Shown piece by piece: positions 1 to 9,755 of a stretch of 64,000 bases of DNA (the first letter of the stretch is position 1; each line of letters begins with the position of its first letter). Under the pieces are notes generated by a model, which saw only the letters and a program-made list of their open reading frames with translations, was not told where the DNA came from and made no database searches. A program made the position numbers and the translations under genes. The stretch spans positions 4,058,739 through 4,122,738 of the forward strand of contig OZ017767.1 in NCBI GenBank assembly GCA_963969345.1, in the 5' to 3' direction. Source of the stretch: Turbatrix aceti. Its lineage: Eukaryota > Nematoda > Chromadorea > Rhabditida > Panagrolaimidae.

Positions 1-280
1 TGCTGCGGCTGTGATATTTTGCAGCGGTCAGCGATCAATGATTGGCCGCGGCGGGAATCGCTCCATAAATCATTTTTTGGAGTTTTCACAATTTTGCAAA
101 ATGATACCTGCCGACAAAAAATTCCCATCAAAACCTCCAAATAGATCCTAGAAACACCCAATCACAACGTCGATCACATCAGAAGTTCTAAACATCAATC
201 CGTGATTTATGCAAATTATCCAGCATGTGGCACTTTTTACCGCGGTGGAAAAACTGGAAGTCACGTTTCACTGACTAACC

Positions 281-740
281 ATGAAGCCGTTCTCTTCGGC
301 CTACCTGACCCTAACCCTTTTACTGATATTCCTCGTAGTCGCCCTCGCTGGGGATCCTGACTTGCCAGATGCCACGACACGGAAACCGAAAAACATCTTT
401 GGCACCGCTCACTGGTGGTTACGAAAATTTGATTACCAGTAGGTTACGATAATCATTCCCAAATTCCGCTTGAGATTTCGCAAATTACAGAATCATCAAA
501 CCAGTTAAAAGATTCATTAGCAACGACGATTCGACGATGCCACCTCCACCAGAGGATCACCAAGTCGGGAGGCCGTACCTGTTCTCCTATATCGACGACG
601 GGCTCAACGAGATCCTCAACCTTACGGCCATCGGATACGTGCTCATCCTCCTCATCGTGATGTCCCTGTTGGTGTGCTGCTGTTGCTGTCTCTGCGCCTG
701 TCTCTGTAAGCCCTGCAGGTTCTGCTGCACCAGCTTCTGA
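281..740 (+). CDS. Small signal-peptide/TM protein with Cys cluster
   Basis: Two exons, 281-438 and 491-740, join in frame across a 52-nt intron (gtaggt...ttacag) to give about 135 residues. The N-terminus is a typical signal peptide or signal anchor (hydrophobic stretch at roughly residues 8-24). A second hydrophobic helix lies near residues 100-115 and is followed at once by a run of cysteines (CCCCCLCACLCKPCRFCC) at the C-terminus. Juxtamembrane cysteines like these are often S-palmitoylated; that is inference. I do not recognise the family. The architecture (membrane helix then Cys run) recalls the small protein at 34584-35059, though the sequences are not clearly homologous. The 281 start is preferred because it adds the signal peptide; a shorter reading starts at 537. 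Confidence 0.6.
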
Positions 741-792
741 TTCCACGCAAAAGTTTATAAAAACTCAACAAAACCCGAAAAAAAAAACAGGA

Positions 793-1525
793 TCACTTCA
801 ATTTGCGTACTTTGCGCGTCAGATTGCCGTTGAAGTTGGTCGGGAGGTTGGCAAAGTCTTTCTCGCTGAAGACGGACTTGGTCTGCGTCTTCTTCGCGAT
901 TGCCTGCTTCTTGGCCGGCTCGTATAGGGCAACTGAAAAAAATAGGTCGCATAGATGGAAAATGCAAGCAAATAAACCAACATTTGACATTGTCGCGCTC
1001 CCCCAGCTGACGCTTCCTCCTGGCGTTGCGCTTGACGATAGGACGCGTGAACAGGCCGACGGTGTGCTTGGAAGCGTTGAGCTTCTGCATGGTCGCCAGG
1101 TACTGCTGGTTGTGCCGAGTAACGTCGAGGGGTTTTGTGTCACGAAACTGCTCGATCAGACTGTAGCCCTGCAAAATGAATACGAGCAATCAAACGTCAA
1201 ATTCTGATCCTTTAAAAAACGCACATCTCTGGCCTCACTCTGACTGAAAAAGTTGGAGAGATCGCCATCCCGCTTGTGAACTTCATTTCGCTTCTTCTTG
1301 ATCAGCTGGGCACTCTCGACGTCGAATTGAAAGCGATCATCGAGGTTGCGGACAACTTCGCGCTCCTCTGCGATATCGGTCTTGCGTCTCTTGGTCATCT
1401 TCTTCTTCTTATTTGTAGCAATTCCATCCTCTGAAAACAACGGCAATGATACAAATTAGTGCACCCGAACTGAACCTACCTGTGTCGATATAATCAATCG
1501 ACTTTTGCAACAATTGAAGCGACAT
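793..1525 (-). CDS. AROS/RPS19BP1-like nucleolar protein
   Basis: Four exons (1480-1525, 1225-1430, 1012-1168, 793-932) keep frame and give about 182 residues, ending in TGA at 793-795. The protein is strongly basic, with several Lys/Arg runs, and has no signal peptide. The C-terminal part (RRK-x-AL...PAKK...KKTQTKSVFSEKDF) resembles the C-terminus of human active regulator of SIRT1/RPS19-binding protein 1, which has RGRK...PVAK...KKK...TVFTEEDF. That family binds ribosomal protein S19 and works in small-subunit biogenesis in the nucleolus. The donor of the last intron is uncertain: gtcagc at 1011 gives the frame that preserves the family motif, whereas the next gt, about 18 nt downstream at 992, breaks it. 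The identification rests on a short motif only. Confidence 0.5.
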
Positions 1526-1619
1526 GATGAACGGCAGCTCGCAAAATGTTAAAATTAAGAAGTTTTATAAACTTATTGCGTTCGCGCGTTCGCTGTAAGA
1601 CCACAAATACGAGCGCGTC

Positions 1620-1860
1620 GACAAACAAGGAGTAATGAAAAAATTCTACGGATAAAAGTAACAAAATATGATGTTACTTCTATTTAGAGAACTTTTGGCA
1701 CTAGAAGTAATAAAAAAGCGTGAAAAGATGTTATTTACTTTATTTGTGCGTTTTCAGCTCTTCGATTTTTAGCTCAAATTTATGGTTTTTTCTCTCTTTG
1801 TCCCGTTTGTTTCAGGTAGCTCTTCGAAGTAATAATAACTTTTGTTTTATGATTAAAAAG
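1620..1860. repeat. Dispersed GTAATA/AATAGCG-type AT-rich repeat
   Basis: This intergenic stretch contains several AAGTAATAA, AAAAGCGTGAAAAGATGTTA and TGTTACTTC words in both orientations. It is a degraded copy of the repeat seen best at 42755-43440 and 27050-27830. No coding potential is seen. Confidence 0.5.
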
Positions 1861-1878
1861 ATTGTAATACGGTGACAA

Positions 1879-3347
1879 TTAAGCAAATCCATATGGCACG
1901 ACTCCAACCGGAGGAATTCCAGCTTTCAGGTTTTCCTTTTTAGTCGCATTCCACTTTTCTAACGCGTTTTCAAATTCTTTGACAATGTTGGGGTCGGTGA
2001 GGTCCATAATGCCTTCGTTGAGATTTGTGCTTTTGGAGATTGGGATTCTAGCGGTTTGCTCCATTTGTAGCGCACATGCCGAAACTCCCTTACCGTGGTC
2101 ATACGGAAAAGGGAAAAGCGCTGCAGATTGTTCTCCGTGTTTCAGGATTTGATTTGGGAGATCTGAAACATTACAAATTGAGTATTCCGTCAGAGCAACA
2201 AAATAACGCACCAAAAAACTGAGTGGACGGACGACCCATGCAGATGCCGTCTGTAATTTTTTCCTCAATAGCTTTCACCATGTTGGGCACAGTCCTGAAG
2301 CCGCCGGTGAGGTACACTTTCGCATTCTGGATGGCAGGCCGAATTGCGGATACGAATTTGAAGAAAAAGGCTTCTCTTTGGATCGTTGAATTTTGTTTTT
2401 GGTTGTCGTCAACTTTTTCGAAGAAACCACCGGTGACGTTGATGAAGTCGAAACCTTTGATCTAAAAGAACTGAACGCGTAAAAATTGCATTGCAGCAAG
2501 CATCAAACTAACATCAAGAATTCGAACGAATTCGATAGCCTGCGGCAATTTGGATTCGTCATTTTGGTAGTCCGCGGAGCTGATCTTGATGCCGATGACA
2601 AAGTCGTCCGGTACGACTTTGCGTATGGCGTCGTAGATTTCGACGATGACTCTGGATCGGTTTTGGACAGAACCGCCGTACTGGTCGCGTCGGAGGTTGG
2701 TCGCGGGGTTGACAAAGTCGGATAGCAGGTATCTGTGAGCCGCCTGGATTTCTACGCCCTGCCATCCAGTCTCGTGAGCCACCTTTGCTGCGTACGCGTA
2801 TCGATCAACAACTTCGGTCGTGATCTGTTCGGTCGTGAACTCGGATTCGGCGTCGTAGAGCGCGGACGGAATCAATGGCTTTGGATTTATGTATTCCGGT
2901 GTTCTTTTGCCGTTGTGACCCAGTTGGATGATTGCCAGGGCACCGTGAGCCTTGATTCTGGCTGCGGCATCTGAGAGAGTCTGACGACGCTGTGGCGAAT
3001 CGGATGACATAGAAATTAACACGAGGCCTGAATCATAATGTTTTTCGTCCACGTACACTGATCCAGTTGTTACGAGCTAAAATTGAAAATTGAAAAAAAA
3101 TGTCAAAAAAATTGAAAGCGAAACTTACACCCCAGCCACCAGCAGCCCATTTTTCATACAGGTTGACGTAGTTATCACTAGGAATACCCGTGAGAGCAAG
3201 GTTTTGCGCGTCATAGCTAGCGGTATACTCGAGCATAGCAGCTTTATGGAACCGATTTTTCACAACTTGCTTTGACGTCGGAAACACCAAAGGTTCACCA
3301 AGAGGCGCCGCATCAACGGCAGTAGCCACGGGAAATCGAGCTACCAT
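1879..3347 (-). CDS. OYE-family FMN oxidoreductase, paralogue 1
   Basis: Four exons (3129-3347, 2513-3076, 2212-2461, 1879-2162) give about 438 residues, the usual length for nematode OYE-like proteins. The Oxidored_FMN TIM-barrel signature is clear: KNRFHKAAM near residue 38, QLGHNGK, HRYLLSDFVNP, RDQYGG, then YLTGGF and the phosphate-binding GRPSTQFF region. Enzymes of this fold use FMN and NAD(P)H to reduce activated alkenes. The substrate-binding pair usually written HxxHGYL is altered: residue 184 is Gln and the second position is a retained His (about 187), followed by Arg instead of Gly. The substrate or activity may therefore differ from classical members. The start at 3347 matches the two paralogues at 32849 and 35611 (all begin MV-x-R/F-Y/F). 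An upstream in-frame ATG at 3371 exists but lies at the TATA-like box. Confidence 0.85.
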
Positions 3348-3374
3348 TTTCGCAAAAGTTAGCAACACCAAATG

Positions 3375-3382
3375 CTTTTATA
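3375..3382 (-). promoter_or_regulatory. TATA-like box of OYE paralogue 1
   Basis: On the minus strand the sequence reads TATAAAAG, about 28 nt before the chosen ATG. If it is used, the 5' leader is very short. Comparable boxes lie upstream of the other two OYE genes. Confidence 0.4.
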
Positions 3383-4334
3383 AATACTGCAGGTCACAAA
3401 ATGACACTGTGTTGCGACATCAGTGCACGGGGTGGACCTGCCTGGCTTGTGGAAGACAGAATTGATCATTTGTGTTTGCACAGACTCACGAGCACACATG
3501 ATAAGTCACTGTCCAATATTTTGATTCACTGCAAAGTTCAGCGCAACTGCCGCAAGATCAACTAGAAACTAAAAACTACACTTCTGATTCCACAGCGTAT
3601 TTTGAAGTTAATTGGAACCACAATACGAGTAAATTTGGTCAGTGCGGTTTGCAATTATTCTGCCAAAAGCACGGAAAAATTGGCTTCAGTTCTGAGGACA
3701 CGCATAATGTTATTATTGTCAAAAATCAGTAGCAATTAATTAATTGATTTGAATTGATAGTACTGCACCGCACCGTAAAAAATATTATACTTGTTAGTTT
3801 GTTCATAAGTACTGTGATTCTGTTTCATCTCTCTTTTGACGGAATGGAATACAGAAAAACCGAAAAATATATTTGGTACATATCTGAAGTAATAAGGACG
3901 GCATTCCACAAGTAATAAAACAGCGAAGAATTTTTGATGCGCTAAAATATGTACCTCACTATTTTGTTACTTTTGGTCATCGAATTTTTGCAACTTACTA
4001 CTTATTTTTTCAGGTCTGTTTTGCAGGTGCATTTTAATTTGTAACAGGATAATAAATAACTCGGAGAGCGATACGGATTTTGTCGTTATTGCATGTCCTA
4101 TACCATGGCTTGTTATCAGCACAAGCAGAAAGGACCAGATGTATGCTGTTGTGATTTTGTCCGGAACTCGTCGTATACTTATTCCGGGTGTAAGCGTCTA
4201 CATGAGTAGTTTCCAATTATGTGCATCACTTCCTTTGCATATCTTGCGTGTAATCAACGTGCTAGCTGGCCGCGACAGTCGCTGCTTCGTGGTATTGATT
4301 GCTAGAAGCACGGAATTGTGTACAGTTACCAAGC
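3383..4334. other. Intergenic region with a dispersed-repeat copy
   Basis: No gene is recognised between the divergent OYE-like and transporter genes. The stretch at about 3840-4020 contains AAGTAATAAGG, AAGTAATAAAACAGCG and ATTTTGTTACTTTTGG words, that is, another degraded copy of the dispersed repeat. The short reading frames here have no recognisable features. Confidence 0.5.
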
Positions 4335-6337
4335 ATGGCGGCCATCAGCCCTTCCAACGGCCCGATCGTTCGGCAACGAACCAAAAGGTTGGTTTTTAGG
4401 CCGAAACCATTGACCTCTAGGTTTTTTAGGAAAGAAAATCAGAAAGAGTCGTACAAGACGTTTGAAAAAGTTTTGCTCGATATCAACCCGTTTGGCACTT
4501 ATCAGGCTCTCGCTTGTTTTTGCATCATCTTTGCGCAGATTGAATGGGCCGGTGCGTTTTAGTGTTTTTAAAGTAGGGGATTTGACTTTTCAAATTCAGG
4601 CAACTTCTCGTTTGTAAACATCATCGGTTCGATTGAGCCAGATTGGCTGTGTACCCGCAGCGATGGCTCGCAGGTCGTGGTTTCGAGCGACAGCGTCGAC
4701 AAGTGCACCATTTTGAAAAATGACTGCGCAAGCTGGACTGCTTTGAAGAATTCAACGGATTTCAACTCGATCGTTGCTACTTTCAAGATGATCTGCGACG
4801 ACGAAGACAAGGTCGAATGGATTCAGATGGGCACTGCTATTGCCATGGTTGGTTTCTGAGAAAGAGATGACAGAGCACAAAATTTGACTTTCAGCTAATT
4901 GGTTCCGTCCTGGGTGGTCACCTGGGTGACTGGTATGGTAGAATGTGTCTCTTTTACGTCAGCCAACTCGGCATCGTCATCACAAGCTGCATGACGACGG
5001 CTGCACAGTCATGGCGCAGCTACCTCGTTTTGCAGGCGTTCAACGGCTTCCTTTACGGTATCATCGAGGTCGAGTCTCTTACGCTGCTCATGGAATACAC
5101 CAACAACCAGTACCGCATGATCCCCAACGCGTGCTACCAGTGGAACATTGCAAACATGGTTATGGCACTGACAGCTTACCTGACAAAGGACTGGCAGGTG
5201 TTCTTCGTCTTCCTCAACCTCATCACCTCTCCCGTTATCATGATGCTCATGCTCTTCCACGAAAGCCCGCGCTGGCTGGTTGCAACTGGGCGTACGAGTC
5301 GTGCTGCTGGGGTTCTCAATGACCTTTCCAACCCTCGATGGAATGGCACTCTTACAAAATTCACCAAGGAGCAGCTCGATGAGATTCCGCACGAACAGCG
5401 CCGGAAAAAGTACACGTTTTACCACCTTTTCAGTCGACGTTCTTTCGCCAAGCAGTCTTTCATGCAAATCCTGTCCATGATGACATACGCTTTTGTGTCC
5501 ATCAGCTACACCTATGCCATCAAGGATTTCACAGGTAAGGCCTGTTTATTCAACTGAAGTTCATCAGATTAAATTTTTTTCAGAATTCAGTCCAATCCTG
5601 ATCGTCGCATTTGACGGCATCTTCAGATTGGTGATTCCAATCATCGTCATTTTACTGGACATGAACTTGAAGGATTTCAATCGCCGTGCACAGTTTTTGC
5701 TTTCTCTTAGTGAGTTTTTCTTCATTTGAACAATTCCCAAAACTCACAAATTTTAGCCGTGATGTTCATCTGTTATGGCATCGTGATAGGACTGATAGCC
5801 GGTGGCTATGCTTATACAAAGGCAGTCGTAGCCATTCCACTCATCATCGGTGCCATGATCAATGACAGTGCTTTTTGGATGAACGTCGTCCAGGTCACGA
5901 CGCAGCGTTACCCGACGGTCATCCGGTGCATCGCCTTCGGTAGCCTACATAGCGTCCAGCACATCGGCACCATCATTGGCATCATCGTCATTGGTAACTC
6001 CCACCTTCTCCACGACTCCGACACCTTCAAGAGACTCATTACGTTCATCATTCCGGAAGCCTTCATCTTGGCCACCCTTATCATCGGCTACCTGATTGAG
6101 CCGGACACCAAGAACAAAGCCCTCACAGACACCATCGACGATACAGAGTACAATAAGGATGAAGACCGTGTGCCCCAGTTTCTCATACGCCTCGCCGCTC
6201 AACATCGCGTCATGGCTACCGACATGCACAACAGATTGGTCCGTGAGCGCAAGAATGAAATCAAGGCTCATCTCGAAAAGCTTGAAGAGCGTGAAAAGCT
6301 TGAGAGCGAACAGAAAGTGCGCGATACTGCCGAGTGA
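4335..6337 (+). CDS. MFS transporter, SLC22 organic-ion transporter-like
   Basis: Six exons (4335-4387, 4430-4551, 4600-4847, 4895-5534, 5584-5709, 5757-6337) sum to 1770 nt and 589 residues with every junction in frame. TM1 (near residues 37-55) is followed by a large loop of roughly 85 residues containing several Cys and an N-x-S/T site. This long first extracellular loop is typical of SLC22 carriers. The MFS loop 2-3 motif is present as GGHLGDWYGR at about residues 148-157, and the sugar/organic-ion signature ESPRWL follows TM6. The C-terminal cytosolic tail is long, charged and partly coiled-coil-like (KAHLEKLEEREKLESEQK). It should be a plasma-membrane carrier of small organic ions; the substrate cannot be read from sequence. 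Its promoter region faces that of the minus-strand OYE gene. Confidence 0.8.
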
Positions 6338-6561
6338 GGAATGGCGATGTTGATTATATTTTTGTTGCTGGCTCGATTTTTTTTTCGAATATAAAGTAGT
6401 TTTTTGTGAACAAGATAAATGGACGGATTACAGGACGATCTTATCAGCGAGATTTGTAGGGATGTCTTTTGTGATAATTTTGCGGTATGTTTTGAATGTA
6501 GTTCGTAGTCTTATTTTGTTATCTTGCAACTTGGAATGAAAGAACAAATGCAATGCATTAA
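6338..6561. other. 3' flank of transporter and left target site
   Basis: This is the short 3' flank of the MFS gene. It ends in TTAA at 6558-6561, the left copy of the target-site duplication of the large transposon that starts at 6562. Confidence 0.6.
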
Positions 6562-6579
6562 AGGCCCCCATCGTCCCCC
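6562..6579 (+). repeat. Left terminal inverted repeat
   Basis: The 18 bases AGGCCCCCATCGTCCCCC are perfectly complementary to 15066-15083. The segment 6567-6602 also forms a perfect local palindrome (arms CCATCGTCCCCCAA and complement around a T run), so the terminus is present twice, head to head. Confidence 0.8.
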
Positions 6580-6602
6580 AATTTTTTTTTTTGGGGGACG
6601 AT

Positions 6603-6758
6603 GGTAATGGTAATTTTTACGTAATTTTTTTTTGCGTAAAAATATTGGGGAAGGAAATTTTTTCATCCATAATTTCAGATTTTTTTTTATCAAATTCTGT
6701 GAGTTTTTTATATAAAAAAATTTCTGATAAAATTTGCCGTAATTTTTTTTTACAAAAT
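6603..6758 (+). repeat. Outermost unit of the 189-bp repeat, left arm
   Basis: This is a partial 189-bp unit (GCGTAAAAATATTGGGGAAG ... TTGCCGTAA, T9, ACAAAAT) lying outside the SINE. It is interrupted at 6758/6759, and the array resumes at 7124 in the same register, which shows that the SINE landed inside the array. Confidence 0.85.
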
Positions 6759-7084
6759 TTCATTTCATTTCATTCATTTCATTTATTCTCTAACTCGTAC
6801 GCACCATATCATACATACAACACTACAATGAACAGTCAGAAGGTGATGAAGATGATGATGGCGTCTCGTACGTAGAGGGGCCCATCCGGAACGGATGTCT
6901 TTGCGATACGTGCACCCTGAGTTCGCAGCTCTTACAGGGGACGGGACGTGTTTTTGGTGTGGTGTGTTTTTCGATTGGATGATGACGAATGAGAATGAGT
7001 TGTAGAAGACCGCTGCGCCCAAGCGGGATCGAACCTCGACCTTGATTTCCTTGTAGACGCGCCACACACCACTGGGCCACCCGC

Positions 7085-7087
<3 letters not shown>
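6759..7087 (-). mobile_element. tRNA-derived SINE, about 329 bp
   Basis: Read on the minus strand, the element begins GGCGCGGGTGGCCCAGTGG at 7087. It has a polymerase III A box (TGGCCCAGTGG, complement of 7069-7079) and B box (GGTTCGATCCC, complement of 7025-7035), an unrelated body, and a 3' tail of AATGA-type repeats at 6759-6790. It is flanked by duplications of the host repeat, T9 ACAAAAT at 6743-6758 and again at 7115-7130. The T run at the head side is expanded to 36 T (7088-7123) where other units have 9. The head does not fold as a functional tRNA, so this is a retroposon, not a tRNA gene. Confidence 0.85.
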
Positions 7088-7114
<27 letters not shown>

Positions 7115-7128
<14 letters not shown>

Positions 7129-9546
7129 ATATCGGAAATGAAAAGTCGTTTATAAATAAATATTTTCTGATATATTTTGCCGTAATTTTTTTTTGCGTAA
7201 AAATATTGGGGAAGGAAATTTTTTCATCCATAATTTCAGATTTTTTTTTATCAAATTCTGTGAGTTTTTTATATAAAAAAATTTCTGATAAAATTTGCCG
7301 TAATTTTTTTTTACAAAATATCGGAAATGAAAAGTCGTTTATAAATAAATATTTTCTGATATATTTTGCCGTAATTTTTTTTTGCGTAAAAATATTGGGG
7401 AAGGAAATTTTTTCATCCATAATTTCAGATTTTTTTTTATCAAATTCTGTGAGTTTTTTATATAAAAAAATTTCTGATAAAATTTGCCGTAATTTTTTTT
7501 TACAAAATATCGGAAATGAAAAGTCGTTTATAAATAAATATTTTCTGATATATTTTGCCGTAATTTTTTTTTGTGTAAAAATATTGGGGAAGGAAATTTT
7601 TTCATCCATAATTTCAGATTTTTTTTTATCAAATTCTGTGAGTTTTTTATATAAAAAAATTTCTGATAAAATTTGCCGTAATTTTTTTTTACAAAATATC
7701 GGAAATGAAAAGTCGTTTATAAATAAATATTTTCTGATATATTTTGCCGTAATTTTTTTTTGTGTAAAAATATTGGGGAAGGAAATTTTTTCATCCATAA
7801 TTTCAGATTTTTTTTTATCAAATTCTGTGAGTTTTTTATATAAAAAAATTTCTGATAAAATTTGCCGTAATTTTTTTTTACAAAATATCGGAAATGAAAA
7901 GTCGTTTATAAATAAATATTTTCTGATATATTTTGCCGTAATTTTTTTTTGCGTAAAAATATTGGGGAAGGAAATTTTTTCATCCATAATTTCAGATTTT
8001 TTTTTATCAAATTCTGTGAGTTTTTTATATAAAAAAATTTCTGATAAAATTTGCCGTAATTTTTTTTTACAAAATATCGGAAATGAAAAGTCGTTTATAA
8101 ATAAATATTTTCTGATATATTTTGCCGTAATTTTTTTTTGCGTAAAAATATTGGGGAAGGAAATTTTTTCATCCATAATTTCAGATTTTTTTTTATCAAA
8201 TTCTGTGAGTTTTTTATATAAAAAAATTTCTGATAAAATTTGCCGTAATTTTTTTTTACAAAATATCGGAAATGAAAAGTCGTTTATAAATAAATATTTT
8301 CTGATATATTTTGCCGTAATTTTTTTTTGCGTAAAAATATTGGGGAAGGAAATTTTTTCATCCATAATTTCAGATTTTTTTTTATCAAATTCTGTGAGTT
8401 TTTTATATAAAAAAATTTCTGATAAAATTTGCCGTAATTTTTTTTTACAAAATATCGGAAATGAAAAGTCGTTTATAAATAAATATTTTCTGATATATTT
8501 TGCCGTAATTTTTTTTTGCGTAAAAATATTGGGGAAGGAAATTTTTTCATCCATAATTTCAGATTTTTTTTTATCAAATTCTGTGAGTTTTTTATATAAA
8601 AAAATTTCTGATAAAATTTGCCGTAATTTTTTTTTACAAAATATCGGAAATGAAAAGTCGTTTATAAATAAATATTTTCTGATATATTTTGCCGTAATTT
8701 TTTTTTGTGTAAAAATATTGGGGAAGGAAATTTTTTCATCCATAATTTCAGATTTTTTTTTATCAAATTCTGTGAGTTTTTTATATAAAAAAATTTCTGA
8801 TAAAATTTGCCGTAATTTTTTTTTACAAAATATCGGAAATGAAAAGTCGTTTATAAATAAATATTTTCTGATATATTTTGCCGTAATTTTTTTTTGTGTA
8901 AAAATATTGGGGAAGGAAATTTTTTCATCCATAATTTCAGATTTTTTTTTATCAAATTCTGTGAGTTTTTTATATAAAAAAATTTCTGATAAAATTTGCC
9001 GTAATTTTTTTTTACAAAATATCGGAAATGAAAAGTCGTTTATAAATAAATATTTTCTGATATATTTTGCCGTAATTTTTTTTTGCGTAAAAATATTGGG
9101 GAAGGAAATTTTTTCATCCATAATTTCAGATTTTTTTTTATCAAATTCTGTGAGTTTTTTATATAAAAAAATTTCTGATAAAATTTGCCGTAATTTTTTT
9201 TTACAAAATATCGGAAATGAAAAGTCGTTTATAAATAAATATTTTCTGATATATTTTGCCGTAATTTTTTTTTGCGTAAAAATATTGGGGAAGGAAATTT
9301 TTTCATCCATAATTTCAGATTTTTTTTTATCAAATTCTGTGAGTTTTTTATATAAAAAAATTTCTGATAAAATTTGCCGTAATTTTTTTTTACAAAATAT
9401 CGGAAATGAAAAGTCGTTTATAAATAAATATTTTCTGATATATTTTGCCGTAATTTTTTTTTGTGTAAAAATATTGGGGAAGGAAATTTTTTCATCCATA
9501 ATTTCAGATTTTTTTTTATCAAATTCTGTGAGTTTTTTGTATAAAA
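7115..9546 (+). repeat. Left 189-bp tandem array, about 13 units
   Basis: Units repeat every 189 bp (for example ATCGGAAATG at 7131 and 7320) with near-perfect identity. Each unit contains two related half-motifs, TTGCCGTAA followed by T runs and then either ACAAAATATCGG or GYGTAAAAATATTGGGG. One variant position (GCG or GTG) changes in blocks along the array. Because 189 is divisible by three and stop-free phases exist, both strands carry artificial open frames of about 800-885 residues; these are not genes. Confidence 0.95.
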
Positions 9547-9755
9547 AAGGGAACAAAAAATTTAGAAATATTACCGAAATATAAGTCAATACTGTAATGA
9601 TTAGTTTTAGGACACGTATGTAATGTCTTTTCCCTTTTCTTTGTTACTATCAAATCAGTACAACGTCAATGTATTGATCTGCATTTCTTTCAAGTCAAAT
9701 TTATTGTGCAAAAAACCTTAGAATAAAATGATGTAAAATCAATCAATGAAAAGAA
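9547..9755. other. Inner end of left arm and 3' flank of transposase gene
   Basis: The segment to about 9605 (GGGAACAAAAAATTTAGAAA ... GTCAATACTGTAAT) is complementary to 13640-13735 at the inner end of the right arm, where a short insertion distinguishes the two. The rest is AT-rich and probably the 3' untranslated region of the minus-strand transposase gene. Confidence 0.6.

Noticed and set aside
7010..7087. A tRNA gene on the minus strand
   Set aside because: A and B boxes are present, but the ends do not pair as an acceptor stem. The sequence continues into a SINE body with tail and target duplications.
6932..9589. Open frames of 792 and 885 residues on both strands
   Set aside because: They are products of a 189-bp tandem repeat whose length is divisible by three and whose phases lack stops. 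The translations are perfect 63-residue repeats rich in Phe/Ile/Lys, and the inverted array shows the same effect.
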